Below, in pieces: positions 1 through 8,303 of a stretch of 64,000 nt of DNA. Under the pieces are notes generated by a model. That model saw only the letters and a program-made list of their open reading frames with translations. It did not search any database and had not been told where the DNA came from. This stretch comes from DASUHT01 sp038230835 (GTDB lineage: Bacteria; Actinomycetota; Thermoleophilia; Gaiellales; JAICJC01): positions 1 through 64,000 of the forward strand of contig JBBRMM010000011.1 of NCBI GenBank assembly GCA_038230835.1. Reading direction: 5' to 3'. Position 1 is the stretch's first letter. Each line of letters starts with the position of its first letter. Made by a program: the position numbers and the translations under genes.

Positions 1-386
1 TACCAGGGGTAGTAGAACATGAACACGTGGTGCCCGTGCAGATCCGGTGGCGGCGGACAGGGAACTGATTCGGCCGCGGCCGGCGTCAGCGCGTCCAGCG
101 GCTGGCCGGCGGCGTCCAGCGGCGTCACGCCGTACGTGCGCTCGGTCCCGCAGGGGATGGTGAGGTCGGTGTAGCCCGGTGAGCCGACCAGCGTCGCCTC
201 GTCGTCCCAGCCCACCCGGTAGGAGTGGGCGCCGGGGACTGCCGCCCAGGTCAGCGAGACGCTCACCCGAGTGACGCGGACGACGTCGACCGCCGGCGGG
301 GTCGCCGATGCCGGCGCGGCCTGGACGGCGCTCGACGCGACTGCCGCCAGCGCGGCGACGAGTATGACGAGTTGGTTTCTCTGCAT
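1..386 (-). CDS. Secreted protein, N-terminal part (FN3-like module, then probable GH99-like hydrolase)
   Basis: The gene runs off the left edge, so only about 128 N-terminal residues are visible. Residues 1-26 form a signal peptide (basic start, hydrophobic Leu/Val/Ala core, Ala-rich cleavage region). Residues 30-105 read like a fibronectin type III or related beta-sandwich module, with LTWAAVPGAHSYRVGW as the core strand pair. The last visible residues, FMFYYPWY, resemble the first strand of GH99/WbsX-type glycoside hydrolases, which often begin with a YYPWY motif. The ATG at 386 is the first in frame. The secreted location is well supported; the hydrolase assignment rests on one short motif. 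Confidence 0.6.
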   Translation of the reverse strand, partial: MQRNQLVILVAALAAVASSAVQAAPASATPPAVDVVRVTRVSVSLTWAAVPGAHSYRVGWDDEATLVGSPGYTDLTIPCGTERTYGVTPLDAAGQPLDALTPAAAESVPCPPPPDLHGHHVFMFYYPW

Positions 387-455
387 CTGACCCTGTGGGC
401 GCGGTGGCGCCCGTCATTGGGATCATCGGCAAGCGTCGACGGGAGATGAAGCTCG

Positions 456-1166
456 TCAGCGGGCGGTCGACCGTGCTCCGGAGCACGCCACCCGCGCTGC
501 CTCCAGAAAGGCGGCCGTGAGCGGGTGCGGGTCGGCGTGATCGTCGCGTGCCTGAAAGACGTACAGCGTCGCAACGAAGAACGGATGTCCGCTGAGCTCG
601 ACGATGCGTGCGCCGGCGTGCTCGTCGCGGCCGCTGACGTGCAGGCCCGCTTCTTCCAGTCGCGGTTCCAGGGCGGGGTTGAGCCCGTAGCTGCAGAAGT
701 AGGGCTCGACGACCTCGTTCGCGGCGTAGATCGCGGCTGCGTGAGAGCCGGGGACGAGTTGCACCGGGTGGCGCTGCCCCACCAGTGAGCAGGCAAGGGG
801 CGTGACCGCCAGATGCTCGGCTCCGGGATTCGTCTCCGCGTGGTGTGCGTGTTCGATCCCGAGGACGTTGCTGGCCATTTCCAGCACGACGTGCTGGAAG
901 CCACCGCACGTGCCCACCAGCGGGACGCCTCGCTCGCGCGCGTGGCGGATCGCCGCGAGAGCTCCTTCCATGCTGGCGTAGGGGCTGCCGGGCGAGATCA
1001 GGAGGCCGTCGAAGTCGGCCAGCGAGCGGGAGGGATCGCCGATCGCCGTGGTCGGCACCCAGACGAACTCGACGCCTGTCGCCGCCAGTTCGGCACTGGT
1101 GGCCCGGTGCGTCCGGTTGGACTCCGCATAATCGCCGACGACTGCGATGCTCGGGGCCGCGGCCAC
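456..1166 (-). CDS. CTP synthase C-terminal-like class I glutamine amidotransferase domain protein
   Basis: A 236-residue stand-alone amidotransferase-like protein resembling the GATase half of CTP synthase, without the synthetase half. The nucleophile elbow GTCGGFQH is present with Cys87. Near the C terminus the family motif that normally ends in a His-Pro-Glu triad reads GHPFFVATLYVFQ, so the catalytic His/Glu pair is not where expected. It matches the family I recall as 'CTP synthase C-terminal region-related (seleno)protein', whose substrate is unknown. The chosen GTG lies 2 bp after the MFS stop; a longer frame back to 1274 would run through the exporter gene. Last gene of the MarR-MFS operon. 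Confidence 0.75.
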   Translation of the reverse strand: MAAAPSIAVVGDYAESNRTHRATSAELAATGVEFVWVPTTAIGDPSRSLADFDGLLISPGSPYASMEGALAAIRHARERGVPLVGTCGGFQHVVLEMASNVLGIEHAHHAETNPGAEHLAVTPLACSLVGQRHPVQLVPGSHAAAIYAANEVVEPYFCSYGLNPALEPRLEEAGLHVSGRDEHAGARIVELSGHPFFVATLYVFQARDDHADPHPLTAAFLEAARVACSGARSTAR

Positions 1167-1168
1167 GC

Positions 1169-2644
1169 TCAGGCGCTCTCGACGGCCGGCCGCTGCGGCG
1201 CGGCTGCGGCCGGCTGGATGCGCGGCAGGAAGATTGCCGGGATCAGCGTGACCCCGGTGAGCACGAGCGTCCACACGAAGGTGTGGGCGAATGCCCCCGA
1301 CAGCAGCGACGTGACGTGCTCGTGCGCGGCGGCCGGAAGCGCCGTCCGGCCGATTCTGAGTGAGCCGCCCGGTAGGGCGCTCGTGATCTGCTGCTGCAGG
1401 AGCACGGCCAGCACCGCGGTGCCGGCGGCCCCGCCGACGCGGTTGAGGATGTTCAGCGTGGTGGTGGCGCGTGGCACGGCCGCGCGATCGAGCGTCTGGT
1501 AGGCGGCGGACATCGCGGGCATCATGGTCATGCCGAGCCCGATCCCACGCACGAACAGCGAGCCTGCCAGCAGCCAGTACGGCGTGTGAGCGCTCAATAC
1601 CGTGAATGCCACGGTCGAGATCATCAGCACCCCGATCCCCATCAGCACCACCTTGCCGGGGCCGCGGCGATCGGTTATGCGACCTGCCAACGGCATCGCC
1701 AGCGCGGCCCCGATACCCTGCGGCGCCATCAGCAGGCCGGCGGTGAGCGCGTTCTCACCTCGCACGACCTGGTAGTAGAGCGGCACAAGGATCATCGCGC
1801 CGAACAGCGCCCCGCCGAGGACGAACGTCGTCGCGGCGCCGGCCGCGTAGGCCCGGCTGCGGAACAGCCGCAGGTCGATCAGCGGCGCCTCGGCACGCAG
1901 CGCATGGGCGACGAAGAGCGCGATCAGCACCGCACCGGCCGTCAGGCTGCCGACGATCCTGGTCGAGCCCAGGCTCCCGTGCGACGCGGTCTCCGCGAGG
2001 CCGTAGACCAACAGGCTGAGCCCGGGCGACAGCAGCCCGAACCCGAGCCAGTCCAAGCGGTGGTGCGGCTGCGGACGGTCGGCCTCGAGCACCCGCCATG
2101 CCACCACCAGTGCGACGATGCCGACCGGCACGTTGACGAAGAAGATCCACCGCCACGAGGCGCTGTCGACCAACCAGCCGCCCAGCACGGGACCAACCAC
2201 TGGGCCGAGGAGCATCGGCACGCCGACGACGCTCATCACCCGTCCGATCCGCTGTGGCCCTGCGGCTTGGGCGAGGATCATCATTCCGACCGGCATCACC
2301 ATCCCGCCGCCGAACCCCTGCACGAACCGGAATGCGATCAGGGACGTGTCCGACCAGGCGGTGCCGCACAGCGCCGAGCCGGCCATGAACAGGAACACCG
2401 ACATCATGAACAGGCGCTTGGTGCCGAACCGCTCGGCGGCCCAGCCGGTGAGCGGGATCACGGTCGCCAGCGCGAGCATGTAACCCGTCGCGACCCACTG
2501 GATGGTTGACAGCGAGCTGTGGAAGTCGCGGGCCAACGTGTCGATGGCCACGTTCACGATCGTCGTGTCGAGGATGGTCATGATGGCGCCCAGCACCACC
2601 ACCGAGCCGATCGAGAGCAGTCTGCGGTCCAGCCCACCGGTCAT
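1169..2644 (-). CDS. DHA2-type MFS drug:H+ antiporter (EmrB/QacA family)
   Basis: A 491-residue integral membrane protein of the length usual for 14-helix DHA2 exporters. The N terminus has the family hallmark LDTTIVNVAI in helix 1, then the loop motif GWAAERFGTKRL (motif A) and the motif C region LLGPVVGPVLGGWLVD in helix 5. Such proteins expel hydrophobic drugs or metabolites using the proton gradient. Its start overlaps the stop of the MarR-family regulator by 4 bp (ATGA), and the amidotransferase-like gene follows 2 bp downstream, so all three are probably cotranscribed and repressed by the MarR protein. The exported compound is unknown. Confidence 0.9.
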   Translation of the reverse strand: MTGGLDRRLLSIGSVVVLGAIMTILDTTIVNVAIDTLARDFHSSLSTIQWVATGYMLALATVIPLTGWAAERFGTKRLFMMSVFLFMAGSALCGTAWSDTSLIAFRFVQGFGGGMVMPVGMMILAQAAGPQRIGRVMSVVGVPMLLGPVVGPVLGGWLVDSASWRWIFFVNVPVGIVALVVAWRVLEADRPQPHHRLDWLGFGLLSPGLSLLVYGLAETASHGSLGSTRIVGSLTAGAVLIALFVAHALRAEAPLIDLRLFRSRAYAAGAATTFVLGGALFGAMILVPLYYQVVRGENALTAGLLMAPQGIGAALAMPLAGRITDRRGPGKVVLMGIGVLMISTVAFTVLSAHTPYWLLAGSLFVRGIGLGMTMMPAMSAAYQTLDRAAVPRATTTLNILNRVGGAAGTAVLAVLLQQQITSALPGGSLRIGRTALPAAAHEHVTSLLSGAFAHTFVWTLVLTGVTLIPAIFLPRIQPAAAAPQRPAVESA

Positions 2645-3117
2645 CGGGCGGCCTCAGCCGGCCGGCAGTCGGCGATCTCGGCTCGCGCTAGGAGCGGCGC
2701 CAGGGCTGCGGCCAGCTGGTCGCGCTCGTTGCGGTCCAGCGACCCGGTCAGCTCGTCGAGCGCGCCCATGCGGGCGGCCGCCATCTGGGCGACCAGCTGC
2801 GCTCCGCGTTCGGTCAGCGCCAGCCGGCGCACTCGCCGGTCGGCAGAATCCTCGCTGCGCGTGACCAGACCGAGCCGGTGCAGCCCGTCCACCGCCCGGC
2901 TGGCCGCGCCGGGGGAGAGGTGGAGACCTGAGGCGAGCTCCCCGAGGGCCTGTTCCCCGGTGGCGTCGATCATGTGCAGCGCCTTGATCTGCGACAGCGA
3001 CAGCTCGAGCTCCGCGACCACGGCGAACATCTCCGGCGCGGCCAGTCGGTTCAGGTAGCCGATGACGGCGGCGAGATCGCCGGCCAGTGTTCGATGCTGT
3101 CCCCGCACTCTTTGCAT
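2641..3117 (-). CDS. MarR family transcriptional regulator
   Basis: A 158-residue winged-helix regulator. Residues about 45-110 contain the recognition helix region LHLSPGAASRAVDGLHRLG and the wing with the DSADRRVRRLALTERG signature typical of MarR proteins. MarR dimers usually repress adjacent exporter genes and release DNA on binding a small phenolic or drug ligand. The first gene of the operon with the DHA2 exporter, it probably regulates itself and the exporter through the imperfect inverted repeat over its promoter. The -10 box is 7 nt before the ATG, so the message is likely leaderless, which supports this start. Confidence 0.9.
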   Translation of the reverse strand: MQRVRGQHRTLAGDLAAVIGYLNRLAAPEMFAVVAELELSLSQIKALHMIDATGEQALGELASGLHLSPGAASRAVDGLHRLGLVTRSEDSADRRVRRLALTERGAQLVAQMAAARMGALDELTGSLDRNERDQLAAALAPLLARAEIADCRPAEAAR

Positions 3118-3124
3118 GTACGAA

Positions 3125-3153
3125 ACTATTGCACATCAACAGCATGTGCGCAA
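3125..3153 (-). promoter_or_regulatory. Promoter and probable MarR operator
   Basis: Read on the minus strand, TTGCGC (3148-3153) and AATAGT (3125-3130) are separated by 17 bp, with AATAGT ending 7 nt before the marR ATG. An imperfect inverted repeat, TTGCACAT (3129-3136) against ATGTGCGCAA (3144-3153), covers the same bases, so a bound MarR dimer would block RNA polymerase. Seen in sequence; binding is inferred. Confidence 0.55.
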
Positions 3154-3156
3154 GTG

Positions 3157-3639
3157 CTAGACGGTTGATTCCGAATCGGCGTGATGCCCGCCCTGCGGTG
3201 GCCAGGGTACGAGAGGCGTTCCGATCTCCCAGTGGTGGCCGAACGGGTCCTCGATCCTCCCCAGGCGCCATCCGTGCGCCTCGGCCACGGCGGAGATCTC
3301 GGTGGCCCCGGCGGCTACCGCCCGCTCGACCACCGAGTCGGGATCGTCAATGACCAGGAGCATTCTGACCGTGCCTCCTCCCAATGACTCGGGGCTGAAG
3401 TTCCCGTGCGGTGGCGACTCGTCCGAGACCCAGAACGACGCCGTGCCGATCGAGAGTTGGCTGACCACATCCTCGTGGCCGTCCGTACCGCCGACCCGGT
3501 GGACCTCGATCGCCCCGAAGGCGGCCTTGTAGAACTCGACGGCTGCCCGACCGCGCCGGACCGAGAGCTCCGGCAGGATGCTCGCCTGCGGCGTCGCGCC
3601 GGGCCGATTACCTGCGGCGTCGATGTGGGCGTCTCCCAT
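3157..3639 (-). CDS. VOC superfamily (glyoxalase/PhnB-like) protein
   Basis: About 160 residues folding as paired beta-alpha-beta-beta-beta modules of the vicinal oxygen chelate superfamily. The core reads AAVEFYKAAFGAIEVHR at the start and EDPFGHHWEIGTP at the end, the pattern of PhnB/glyoxalase-like proteins that bind a metal and a small substrate. The frame is open to an ATG at 3687, but the extra 16 residues are Arg-rich and would overlap the divergent glycosylase gene more deeply, so I chose the ATG at 3639. The substrate cannot be told from sequence. Confidence 0.8.
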   Translation of the reverse strand: MGDAHIDAAGNRPGATPQASILPELSVRRGRAAVEFYKAAFGAIEVHRVGGTDGHEDVVSQLSIGTASFWVSDESPPHGNFSPESLGGGTVRMLLVIDDPDSVVERAVAAGATEISAVAEAHGWRLGRIEDPFGHHWEIGTPLVPWPPQGGHHADSESTV

Positions 3640-4555
3640 CGTTCGAAGTGCCGGGCTGACCGCCCGGCGGCGGTATCCTCGCAGCATCGACGTCGAGATC
3701 CGTCCAGCCGGACCCTACGACCTCGCGCTCTCGGCGCGCTCGGACGCCACCCGGCACCTGCGGGGCGGGTTGTTCACCCTGGTCTACGAGGCGGGCGGAC
3801 TGCCGAGCTCGGCGATCGTCTGGCAGCATCGCGACGGGGCGCTCCGAGCACGTATCGAGAGCGAGGCCGGCGAGGCGGCGCTCCGTCGTCTGCGGTGGCT
3901 GCTCGCGCTGGACGTCGATACTACCCCGTTCGTGCGCGGGGTGGCCGACGACCCGCTGCTGGGCCGCCTGGTTGCCCGGCGGGCCGGGTACAGGCCGCTG
4001 CGTACCGCCACCGTCGAGCACGCGATGGCGCGGGCGCTGTGCGCCCAGCTGATCACGAGCCGGGCGGCGGCGGCGATCGAGCGGCGTGTTGTTTGGGCCA
4101 CCGGCCGCAGGCACGGCCGGTTGTGGCTGGCGCCCGATGCGGCTGCCCTGTCCAGGGTGGCGCCGGCGACGCTGGTGCGGGCGGGCATGTCACCGGCGCG
4201 GGCGGCCCTGCTGTGCCGACTGGCGCGCACGCTTCCCTGGACGCGGCTCGCCGACCGGCCGACCGCCGCTCTTCGCGCCCGCCTCGAGGCCGAGCCCGGC
4301 ATCGGTCCCTGGTCGAGCGGCCACGTGGTGCTGTGGGGGCTGGGCCGGCTCGATCACGGACCGGTCGGCGACCTCGGCCTGCTGAGGGTGTGCTCGGCGC
4401 TGCTCGGTCGGCGGGCCGAGGTCGAAGACACCGAGCGGCTGGTCGCCCCGTACGGCGAGTGGTCGGGCCTGGCAGCCGCGCATCTTCTCCACCATCCGCT
4501 GGCCGGCAGGAGGCACCCGGCCCAGCCGATCAGGAGTCTGGCGCCAGCGCACTGA
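3623..4555 (+). CDS. AlkA-type DNA glycosylase (HhH-GPD superfamily)
   Basis: A 310-residue protein resembling DNA-3-methyladenine glycosylase II, which removes alkylated bases by cutting the N-glycosidic bond. The C-terminal half holds a helix-hairpin-helix LEAEPGIGPWSSGHVVLWGL followed by PVGDLGLLR, where the Asp is the expected catalytic residue. The N-terminal third matches the AlkA substrate domain only loosely. The start is uncertain: a recognisable AlkA-like sequence begins near 3690, where no ATG or GTG is available, and the in-frame ATG at 3623 is the nearest; it overlaps the divergent VOC gene by 17 bp. The 3' end overlaps the convergent tetR gene by 26 bp. Confidence 0.75.
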   Translation: MWASPIVRSAGLTARRRYPRSIDVEIRPAGPYDLALSARSDATRHLRGGLFTLVYEAGGLPSSAIVWQHRDGALRARIESEAGEAALRRLRWLLALDVDTTPFVRGVADDPLLGRLVARRAGYRPLRTATVEHAMARALCAQLITSRAAAAIERRVVWATGRRHGRLWLAPDAAALSRVAPATLVRAGMSPARAALLCRLARTLPWTRLADRPTAALRARLEAEPGIGPWSSGHVVLWGLGRLDHGPVGDLGLLRVCSALLGRRAEVEDTERLVAPYGEWSGLAAAHLLHHPLAGRRHPAQPIRSLAPAH

Positions 4556-5150
4556 GCAGCCGGCGCATCGCCGGGCGCAGCACCTCTCGATCGAAGTTCG
4601 GTTCGGGGTCGGTGAGCTGGAGCAGGGCGAGGCCCTCCATGGTCGCCGCGACGATGGTCGCGGCCTCCCGCGGCCGATCGACGCCGCAGGCCTCGAGCAT
4701 CGCCTGCACGACCTCGGCGTAGGCGGCGTTCCAAGCCGCCATCGCGTCCGCCAGAGCCGGCCGGCGCGCGGCCGCCAGCGCCAGTTCGTAGACCGACGCC
4801 ACGGCCAGATCCTGATCGCCGAGCCGGGTCATCATGAGCGCCGAGAGCCGGTCGGCGATCGCCGCAGGCGCCGCCGGACCCGGCGTGATGGCGAGCTCGG
4901 CAGCGGCCGCGCGCAGCGCGTCGGTGGTCTCTCGGGCGGCCAGTGCGAGCGCCTCGGCGATCAGGTTCTCCTTGGTGGCGAAGTGATAGGTGGTGAGGGC
5001 GAGGGACGTCTGTGCCTCGGCTGCCACCGCGCGCAGCGCCAGCGAGCTGATCCCGCGGTCGCGCAGGATCCGCAGCGCCGCGTCGAGGATCGCCCGGCGG
5101 TTGTGATCACCGTCGGGGCGGGGCCGGCGTTGAGGGACTGTTGCGGTCAT
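4530..5150 (-). CDS. TetR family transcriptional regulator
   Basis: A 206-residue regulator. The N-terminal helix-turn-helix spans about residues 18-65 (RRAILDAALRILRDRGISSL, then AVAAEAQTSLALTTYHFATK), followed by an all-helical ligand and dimer domain. The open frame extends upstream to 5363 through the divergent gene, but the ATG at 5150 leaves the TetR fold intact and places a TACAAT box (5167-5172, minus strand) and a perfect palindrome just upstream. It probably represses itself and the divergent amidohydrolase/Rieske genes in response to a small organic ligand. Confidence 0.9.
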   Translation of the reverse strand: MTATVPQRRPRPDGDHNRRAILDAALRILRDRGISSLALRAVAAEAQTSLALTTYHFATKENLIAEALALAARETTDALRAAAAELAITPGPAAPAAIADRLSALMMTRLGDQDLAVASVYELALAAARRPALADAMAAWNAAYAEVVQAMLEACGVDRPREAATIVAATMEGLALLQLTDPEPNFDREVLRPAMRRLLSALAPDS

Positions 5151-5159
5151 GGCAGAATC

Positions 5160-5175
5160 CTGTACGATTGTACAG
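5160..5175. promoter_or_regulatory. TetR operator palindrome between divergent genes
   Basis: CTGTAC and GTACAG form a perfect 16-bp palindrome around a GATT centre, 10 bp from the tetR start and 43 bp before the amidohydrolase GTG. It overlaps a minus-strand TACAAT (-10 for tetR) and a plus-strand TACGAT (5163-5168, possible -10 for the amidohydrolase), so one bound dimer could silence both directions. Binding is inferred from position and symmetry. Confidence 0.7.
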
Positions 5176-5217
5176 TCTTCGTCAGCTGGTGGGCGGCCTT
5201 CCGCCTCGGGAGTCACT

Positions 5218-6288
5218 GTGATCGACTGCGACATCCACGTACAGATCGGCGACCGCGAGCAGTTCCTGGCGTTCGTCGAGCCCGGCCAGCGCGAATGGTT
5301 TCGCAGCCAGGGTCCGCTGCTCGGCACGCCGGGGTACACCTGGGTGCACCCGACCGGGTTCATGCGCGACGAGCTTGAAGCCGGCCCGGGCGGGACCCCC
5401 GCATCGACTCCCGAGTTGGTGTGCCGCGAGCTGATCGACCCGTACGGCGTCGATGTCGGTTTGCTGACCGCCGACGACGGGATCGCCGTCTCGGTGATGG
5501 CGAGCCCGTACCGGGCGGCGGCCTACGCCCGCGCGCACAACGACTGGATGCGCGATGTGTGGCTCGATGCCGACCCCCGTTTCCGGGGCACGATCATCGT
5601 TCCGGCCCAGGATCCGCGCGCTGCGGCTGACGAGATCCGGCGGGTGGCGGACGACTCCCGATTCGCGGCCGTGCTGCTGTGCGGCGGTGCGGAGCGCCCC
5701 TACGGCGAGCCGCGGTACCTGCCGTTGTTCGAGGCGGCGGCGGAGTGCGGGCTGCCGGTTGCGATCCACTCCGGCGCCGAGGGTCTGGGCATCTCCACCA
5801 CCGCCGGCGGGGTCGGGTTGCCCAGCTTCTACATCGAATGGCACACGCTCGGGTCGGGCTGCAGCATCATGACCCACCTCGTGTCGCTGCTCTGCCACGG
5901 AGCCTTCGACCGCTTTCCCGACCTGAATCTGCTGCTCATGGAGGGCGGGCTGGGATGGCTGCCGGGAGTCCTCTGGCGGCTGGACACCAACTGGCGCGGG
6001 CTGCGCTCGGAGGTGCCGTGGCTCGATCGCCGTCCGAGCGAGGTGGTCGCCGAGCGGGTGCGCTTCACCACCCAGCCGCTGGAGCACACCGACGGCGCCG
6101 ACGAGCTGCTGTTCGCCATGCTCGAGGCTGTCGGTGCCCCCGGCATCCTGTGCTTTTCCTCCGACCACCCGCACTGGGACTACGACGACCCCCGGCAGAT
6201 GCTGCGGCGTCTGCCCGCCGACTGGCGGCCGGGGATCATGCACGACAACGCCGCGGCGCTTCTGCGCGCGCGCCCGGTCGTCGCATGA
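5218..6288 (+). CDS. Amidohydrolase 2 family metal-dependent hydrolase/decarboxylase
   Basis: A 356-residue TIM-barrel protein of the amidohydrolase-related family that contains ACMSD-type decarboxylases and predicted hydrolases. It begins VIDCDIHV (metal-binding D-x-H) and carries a mid-barrel AIHSGAEG histidine and the C-terminal FSSDHPHWDYDDP, where the Asp completes the metal site. I start it at GTG 5218, preceded by GGGAG; the frame extends upstream to 5149 with unrelated sequence. It overlaps the next gene, a Rieske protein, by 4 bp (ATGA), so the two are coexpressed, probably to break down an aromatic or cyclic carboxylate. The substrate is unknown. Confidence 0.85.
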   Translation: MIDCDIHVQIGDREQFLAFVEPGQREWFRSQGPLLGTPGYTWVHPTGFMRDELEAGPGGTPASTPELVCRELIDPYGVDVGLLTADDGIAVSVMASPYRAAAYARAHNDWMRDVWLDADPRFRGTIIVPAQDPRAAADEIRRVADDSRFAAVLLCGGAERPYGEPRYLPLFEAAAECGLPVAIHSGAEGLGISTTAGGVGLPSFYIEWHTLGSGCSIMTHLVSLLCHGAFDRFPDLNLLLMEGGLGWLPGVLWRLDTNWRGLRSEVPWLDRRPSEVVAERVRFTTQPLEHTDGADELLFAMLEAVGAPGILCFSSDHPHWDYDDPRQMLRRLPADWRPGIMHDNAAALLRARPVVA

Positions 6289-6656
6289 GGGCGGCCGGCG
6301 AGCGTTGGCACGACGGCGGCGGGTGCACCGACCTGGAGCGTGACGGGCGTCTGATCGCGCGCATCAGCGGGCGCGAGATCGGCGTCCTGCTCGACCGGGC
6401 GACCGGGGACGTTCACGCGGTGCGCAACCGCTGCCCGCACCACGGCGCGCCGATCTGCCTGGGAGCGGTGCGCGAACGGTCGGCCGGTGCGCCGGGGAGG
6501 TACGAGCTCGACGGCCGGCGCGTCCTTCACTGTCCCTGGCATGGCTGGGAGTTCGACCTCGAGAGCGGCAGATGCCCGGAGGACGGCTCGATGCGGGTGG
6601 CGGTCTACCCGGTGCGCCTCGAGGCCGGCCGGGTGCTCGTGCGCACCTCGGCCTGA
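6285..6656 (+). CDS. Rieske [2Fe-2S] ferredoxin-like protein
   Basis: A 123-residue soluble Rieske protein. The cluster ligands are Cys50-x-His52 in CPHHGAPICLG and Cys83-x2-His86 in CPWHGWEF, matching Rieske ferredoxins rather than the membrane-bound respiratory type, which carries an extra disulphide. Such proteins pass single electrons to oxygenases. The ATG sits inside the stop of the amidohydrolase gene (ATGA), so the pair is translationally coupled. No oxygenase component is adjacent; its partner may be encoded elsewhere, or the protein may serve the amidohydrolase pathway in another way. Confidence 0.85.
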   Translation: MRAAGERWHDGGGCTDLERDGRLIARISGREIGVLLDRATGDVHAVRNRCPHHGAPICLGAVRERSAGAPGRYELDGRRVLHCPWHGWEFDLESGRCPEDGSMRVAVYPVRLEAGRVLVRTSA

Positions 6657-6761
6657 ACGCCTGCCCCTGACTCTGAGGATCCTCTCACCCGCGGTTCATG
6701 GAGCGCCCAGCCCGACGGCCGAATATGGGCAGCATCGTCAACCCCACCGAGAGGACCCGAC

Positions 6762-6911
6762 ATGACAACCGTTCTGCTCAACGTCTCCGTGATCACCGCG
6801 ATCTGTGCCCTGCTGGCGATCGTGATGTGGCTGCCCTCACGGCTGCCCGGCGGGGCCGCCGATTCAGTCGAGTTCGAGCTCGCCGCAGCCGACGAGCGGC
6901 TGGCAGCGTAG
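6762..6911 (+). CDS. Small single-pass membrane protein (49 aa)
   Basis: A 49-residue frame beginning MTTVLLNVSVITAICALLAI: a hydrophobic helix at residues 4-23 followed by a short acidic, Ala-rich tail. A GAGAGGA ribosome-binding site lies 7 nt before the ATG, which is the main reason to believe it. It ends 6 bp before the convergent phosphoesterase gene. No family recognised; the role is unknown. Confidence 0.55.
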   Translation: MTTVLLNVSVITAICALLAIVMWLPSRLPGGAADSVEFELAAADERLAA

Positions 6912-6916
6912 TCGGC

Positions 6917-7924
6917 TCAGTGCTGCCAGATCGTGTTGATTGGGGTCACGTCGTTGGCGTAGCCGACGTGGCCCCGCAGGCCGAGGCCGTCCTCGAGCGT
7001 GCGCAGCAGGCTGTAGTGGTAGAACGTGCCGGCGTGGTCGCCGGGAACGGCGAGCGGGCTCAGGATTGCGCACACGACGTGGCCACCCGAACCGAAGCCG
7101 TGCTTCTTGGCGACCCCGCCGGCCCGCTCGTCCTCGTCGTAGACGACGACGATCACGCCGTTCTTGCCGAAGGCGGGCGAGGACTCGATCTTCGGCACCT
7201 CGCGGGCGAGAAAGTCGTCGAACTGGGTGTAGCGGTTGTTCACCGGCTTGCAGTTGGCCTCGCCGTCCTCGCACCCGTTGGGCAGTATGAGGTTGAAGTT
7301 GGGCACCGTGCCCGCCGCGAGCGCGCCGTCGAAGGTGTCCATCGGCTGTCCGGCCGGGATCACGTCCTGGAGGCATTCCTGGGACACGTCGGTGGCCGAC
7401 CAGACGCCGTTTGCGCCCTCGACGTCGTCGTACAGCATGGCGGGGTCGCCGGTGGTGTAGAAGCCGGTCAGCGGGCACGGTGTGGGTGGCTGGCAGGTGC
7501 CTCCGGAACCGGTGTCGCACTTGGCGGTGCCGCCTTCGAGCCAGGTCTTCCAGCTCTGTCCGCTGACGTCGATCTGGTGGAAGAGGTTGTCGACGTTTTG
7601 GTGGCAGGCGGCGCCGTAGTCCTGCTGCTCGCACTTGGTGAACTGGCCCGACGTCAGAGCGACATAGTTGGCCTGTGACCAGTGCGTCGCGGCGGAGTAC
7701 TGGGTGAGCCATGCCGATGCGGGCCTGATCGTCCCCATCAGGTACGGCGCATTGGTCGAACTCAGGTGGGAGTAGGTGGTGTTCTCGCCGATGATCACGA
7801 ACACGTGCCCGAACGCGGGCACGCCCTCGTTCGACCCGGCCGCAGTCATCGCACCGGCGGTCTGGGCGCCGCCCGCCCATCCCACCAGGAGCACAAGGCA
7901 CAGCATCGACATCCGGCGTGTCAC
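6917..7924 (-). CDS. Secreted phosphoesterase family protein (acid phosphatase/phospholipase C-like)
   Basis: A 335-residue exported hydrolase. Residues 1-25 are a signal peptide ending TAGA. The mature protein opens with HVFVIIGENTTYSH, the metal-binding Glu-Asn segment of the phosphoesterase family (alkaline phosphatase fold), and later has VVVYDEDE and GGHVVCAILSP, which supply the remaining Asp and His metal ligands. Seven or more Cys residues in residues 95-240 suggest disulphides outside the cell. Family members cleave phosphomonoesters or phospholipids; the substrate here is not predictable. Confidence 0.85.
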   Translation of the reverse strand: MTRRMSMLCLVLLVGWAGGAQTAGAMTAAGSNEGVPAFGHVFVIIGENTTYSHLSSTNAPYLMGTIRPASAWLTQYSAATHWSQANYVALTSGQFTKCEQQDYGAACHQNVDNLFHQIDVSGQSWKTWLEGGTAKCDTGSGGTCQPPTPCPLTGFYTTGDPAMLYDDVEGANGVWSATDVSQECLQDVIPAGQPMDTFDGALAAGTVPNFNLILPNGCEDGEANCKPVNNRYTQFDDFLAREVPKIESSPAFGKNGVIVVVYDEDERAGGVAKKHGFGSGGHVVCAILSPLAVPGDHAGTFYHYSLLRTLEDGLGLRGHVGYANDVTPINTIWQH

Positions 7925-7995
7925 AGGACCACCATACCAACACGAGGACTCTGCAGGAAGCCCGGGCGTACTGTCACCGGTGGTATCGTCGAGAC

Positions 7996-8277
7996 ATGCC
8001 GGCGGCGGCGATCTTCCTGCTCGACCTCGTCTTCGCGATCGTCGTGGTCGTGACCGGACTGCGGATCGGCGAGTTCTACCGCCGGCTGCGGGGCGGCGGC
8101 GAGCCGGACGACCGGGGCGGCGGATCGTGGGTCATCGGGCCCTCGGTGCCGGGCGGGGCCGCAGGCGAGCGCGGCGGGCGTGGCCACCGGCGACGCGGCG
8201 ACGGGGGTCGATCGTCCCGCGACGGGCGCGCCGGTCGTCGAGCTGCCGGGTCGCCGCGGCGCGCGCGGCGGCGGTAG
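7996..8277 (+). CDS. Small membrane protein with Gly/Arg-rich tail
   Basis: A 93-residue protein with one hydrophobic helix at residues 4-21 (FLLDLVFAIVVVVTGL) and a long, disordered, strongly basic Gly/Arg-rich cytoplasmic tail. A TATCGT box ends 6 nt before the ATG, consistent with a leaderless transcript. It diverges from the phosphoesterase and lies 26 bp upstream of tRNA-Arg. The function is unknown; the low-complexity tail makes homology hard to judge. Confidence 0.5.
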   Translation: MPAAAIFLLDLVFAIVVVVTGLRIGEFYRRLRGGGEPDDRGGGSWVIGPSVPGGAAGERGGRGHRRRGDGGRSSRDGRAGRRAAGSPRRARRR

Positions 8278-8303
8278 CGCGCCCGGTATGTTTCAACCCC
8301 GAT

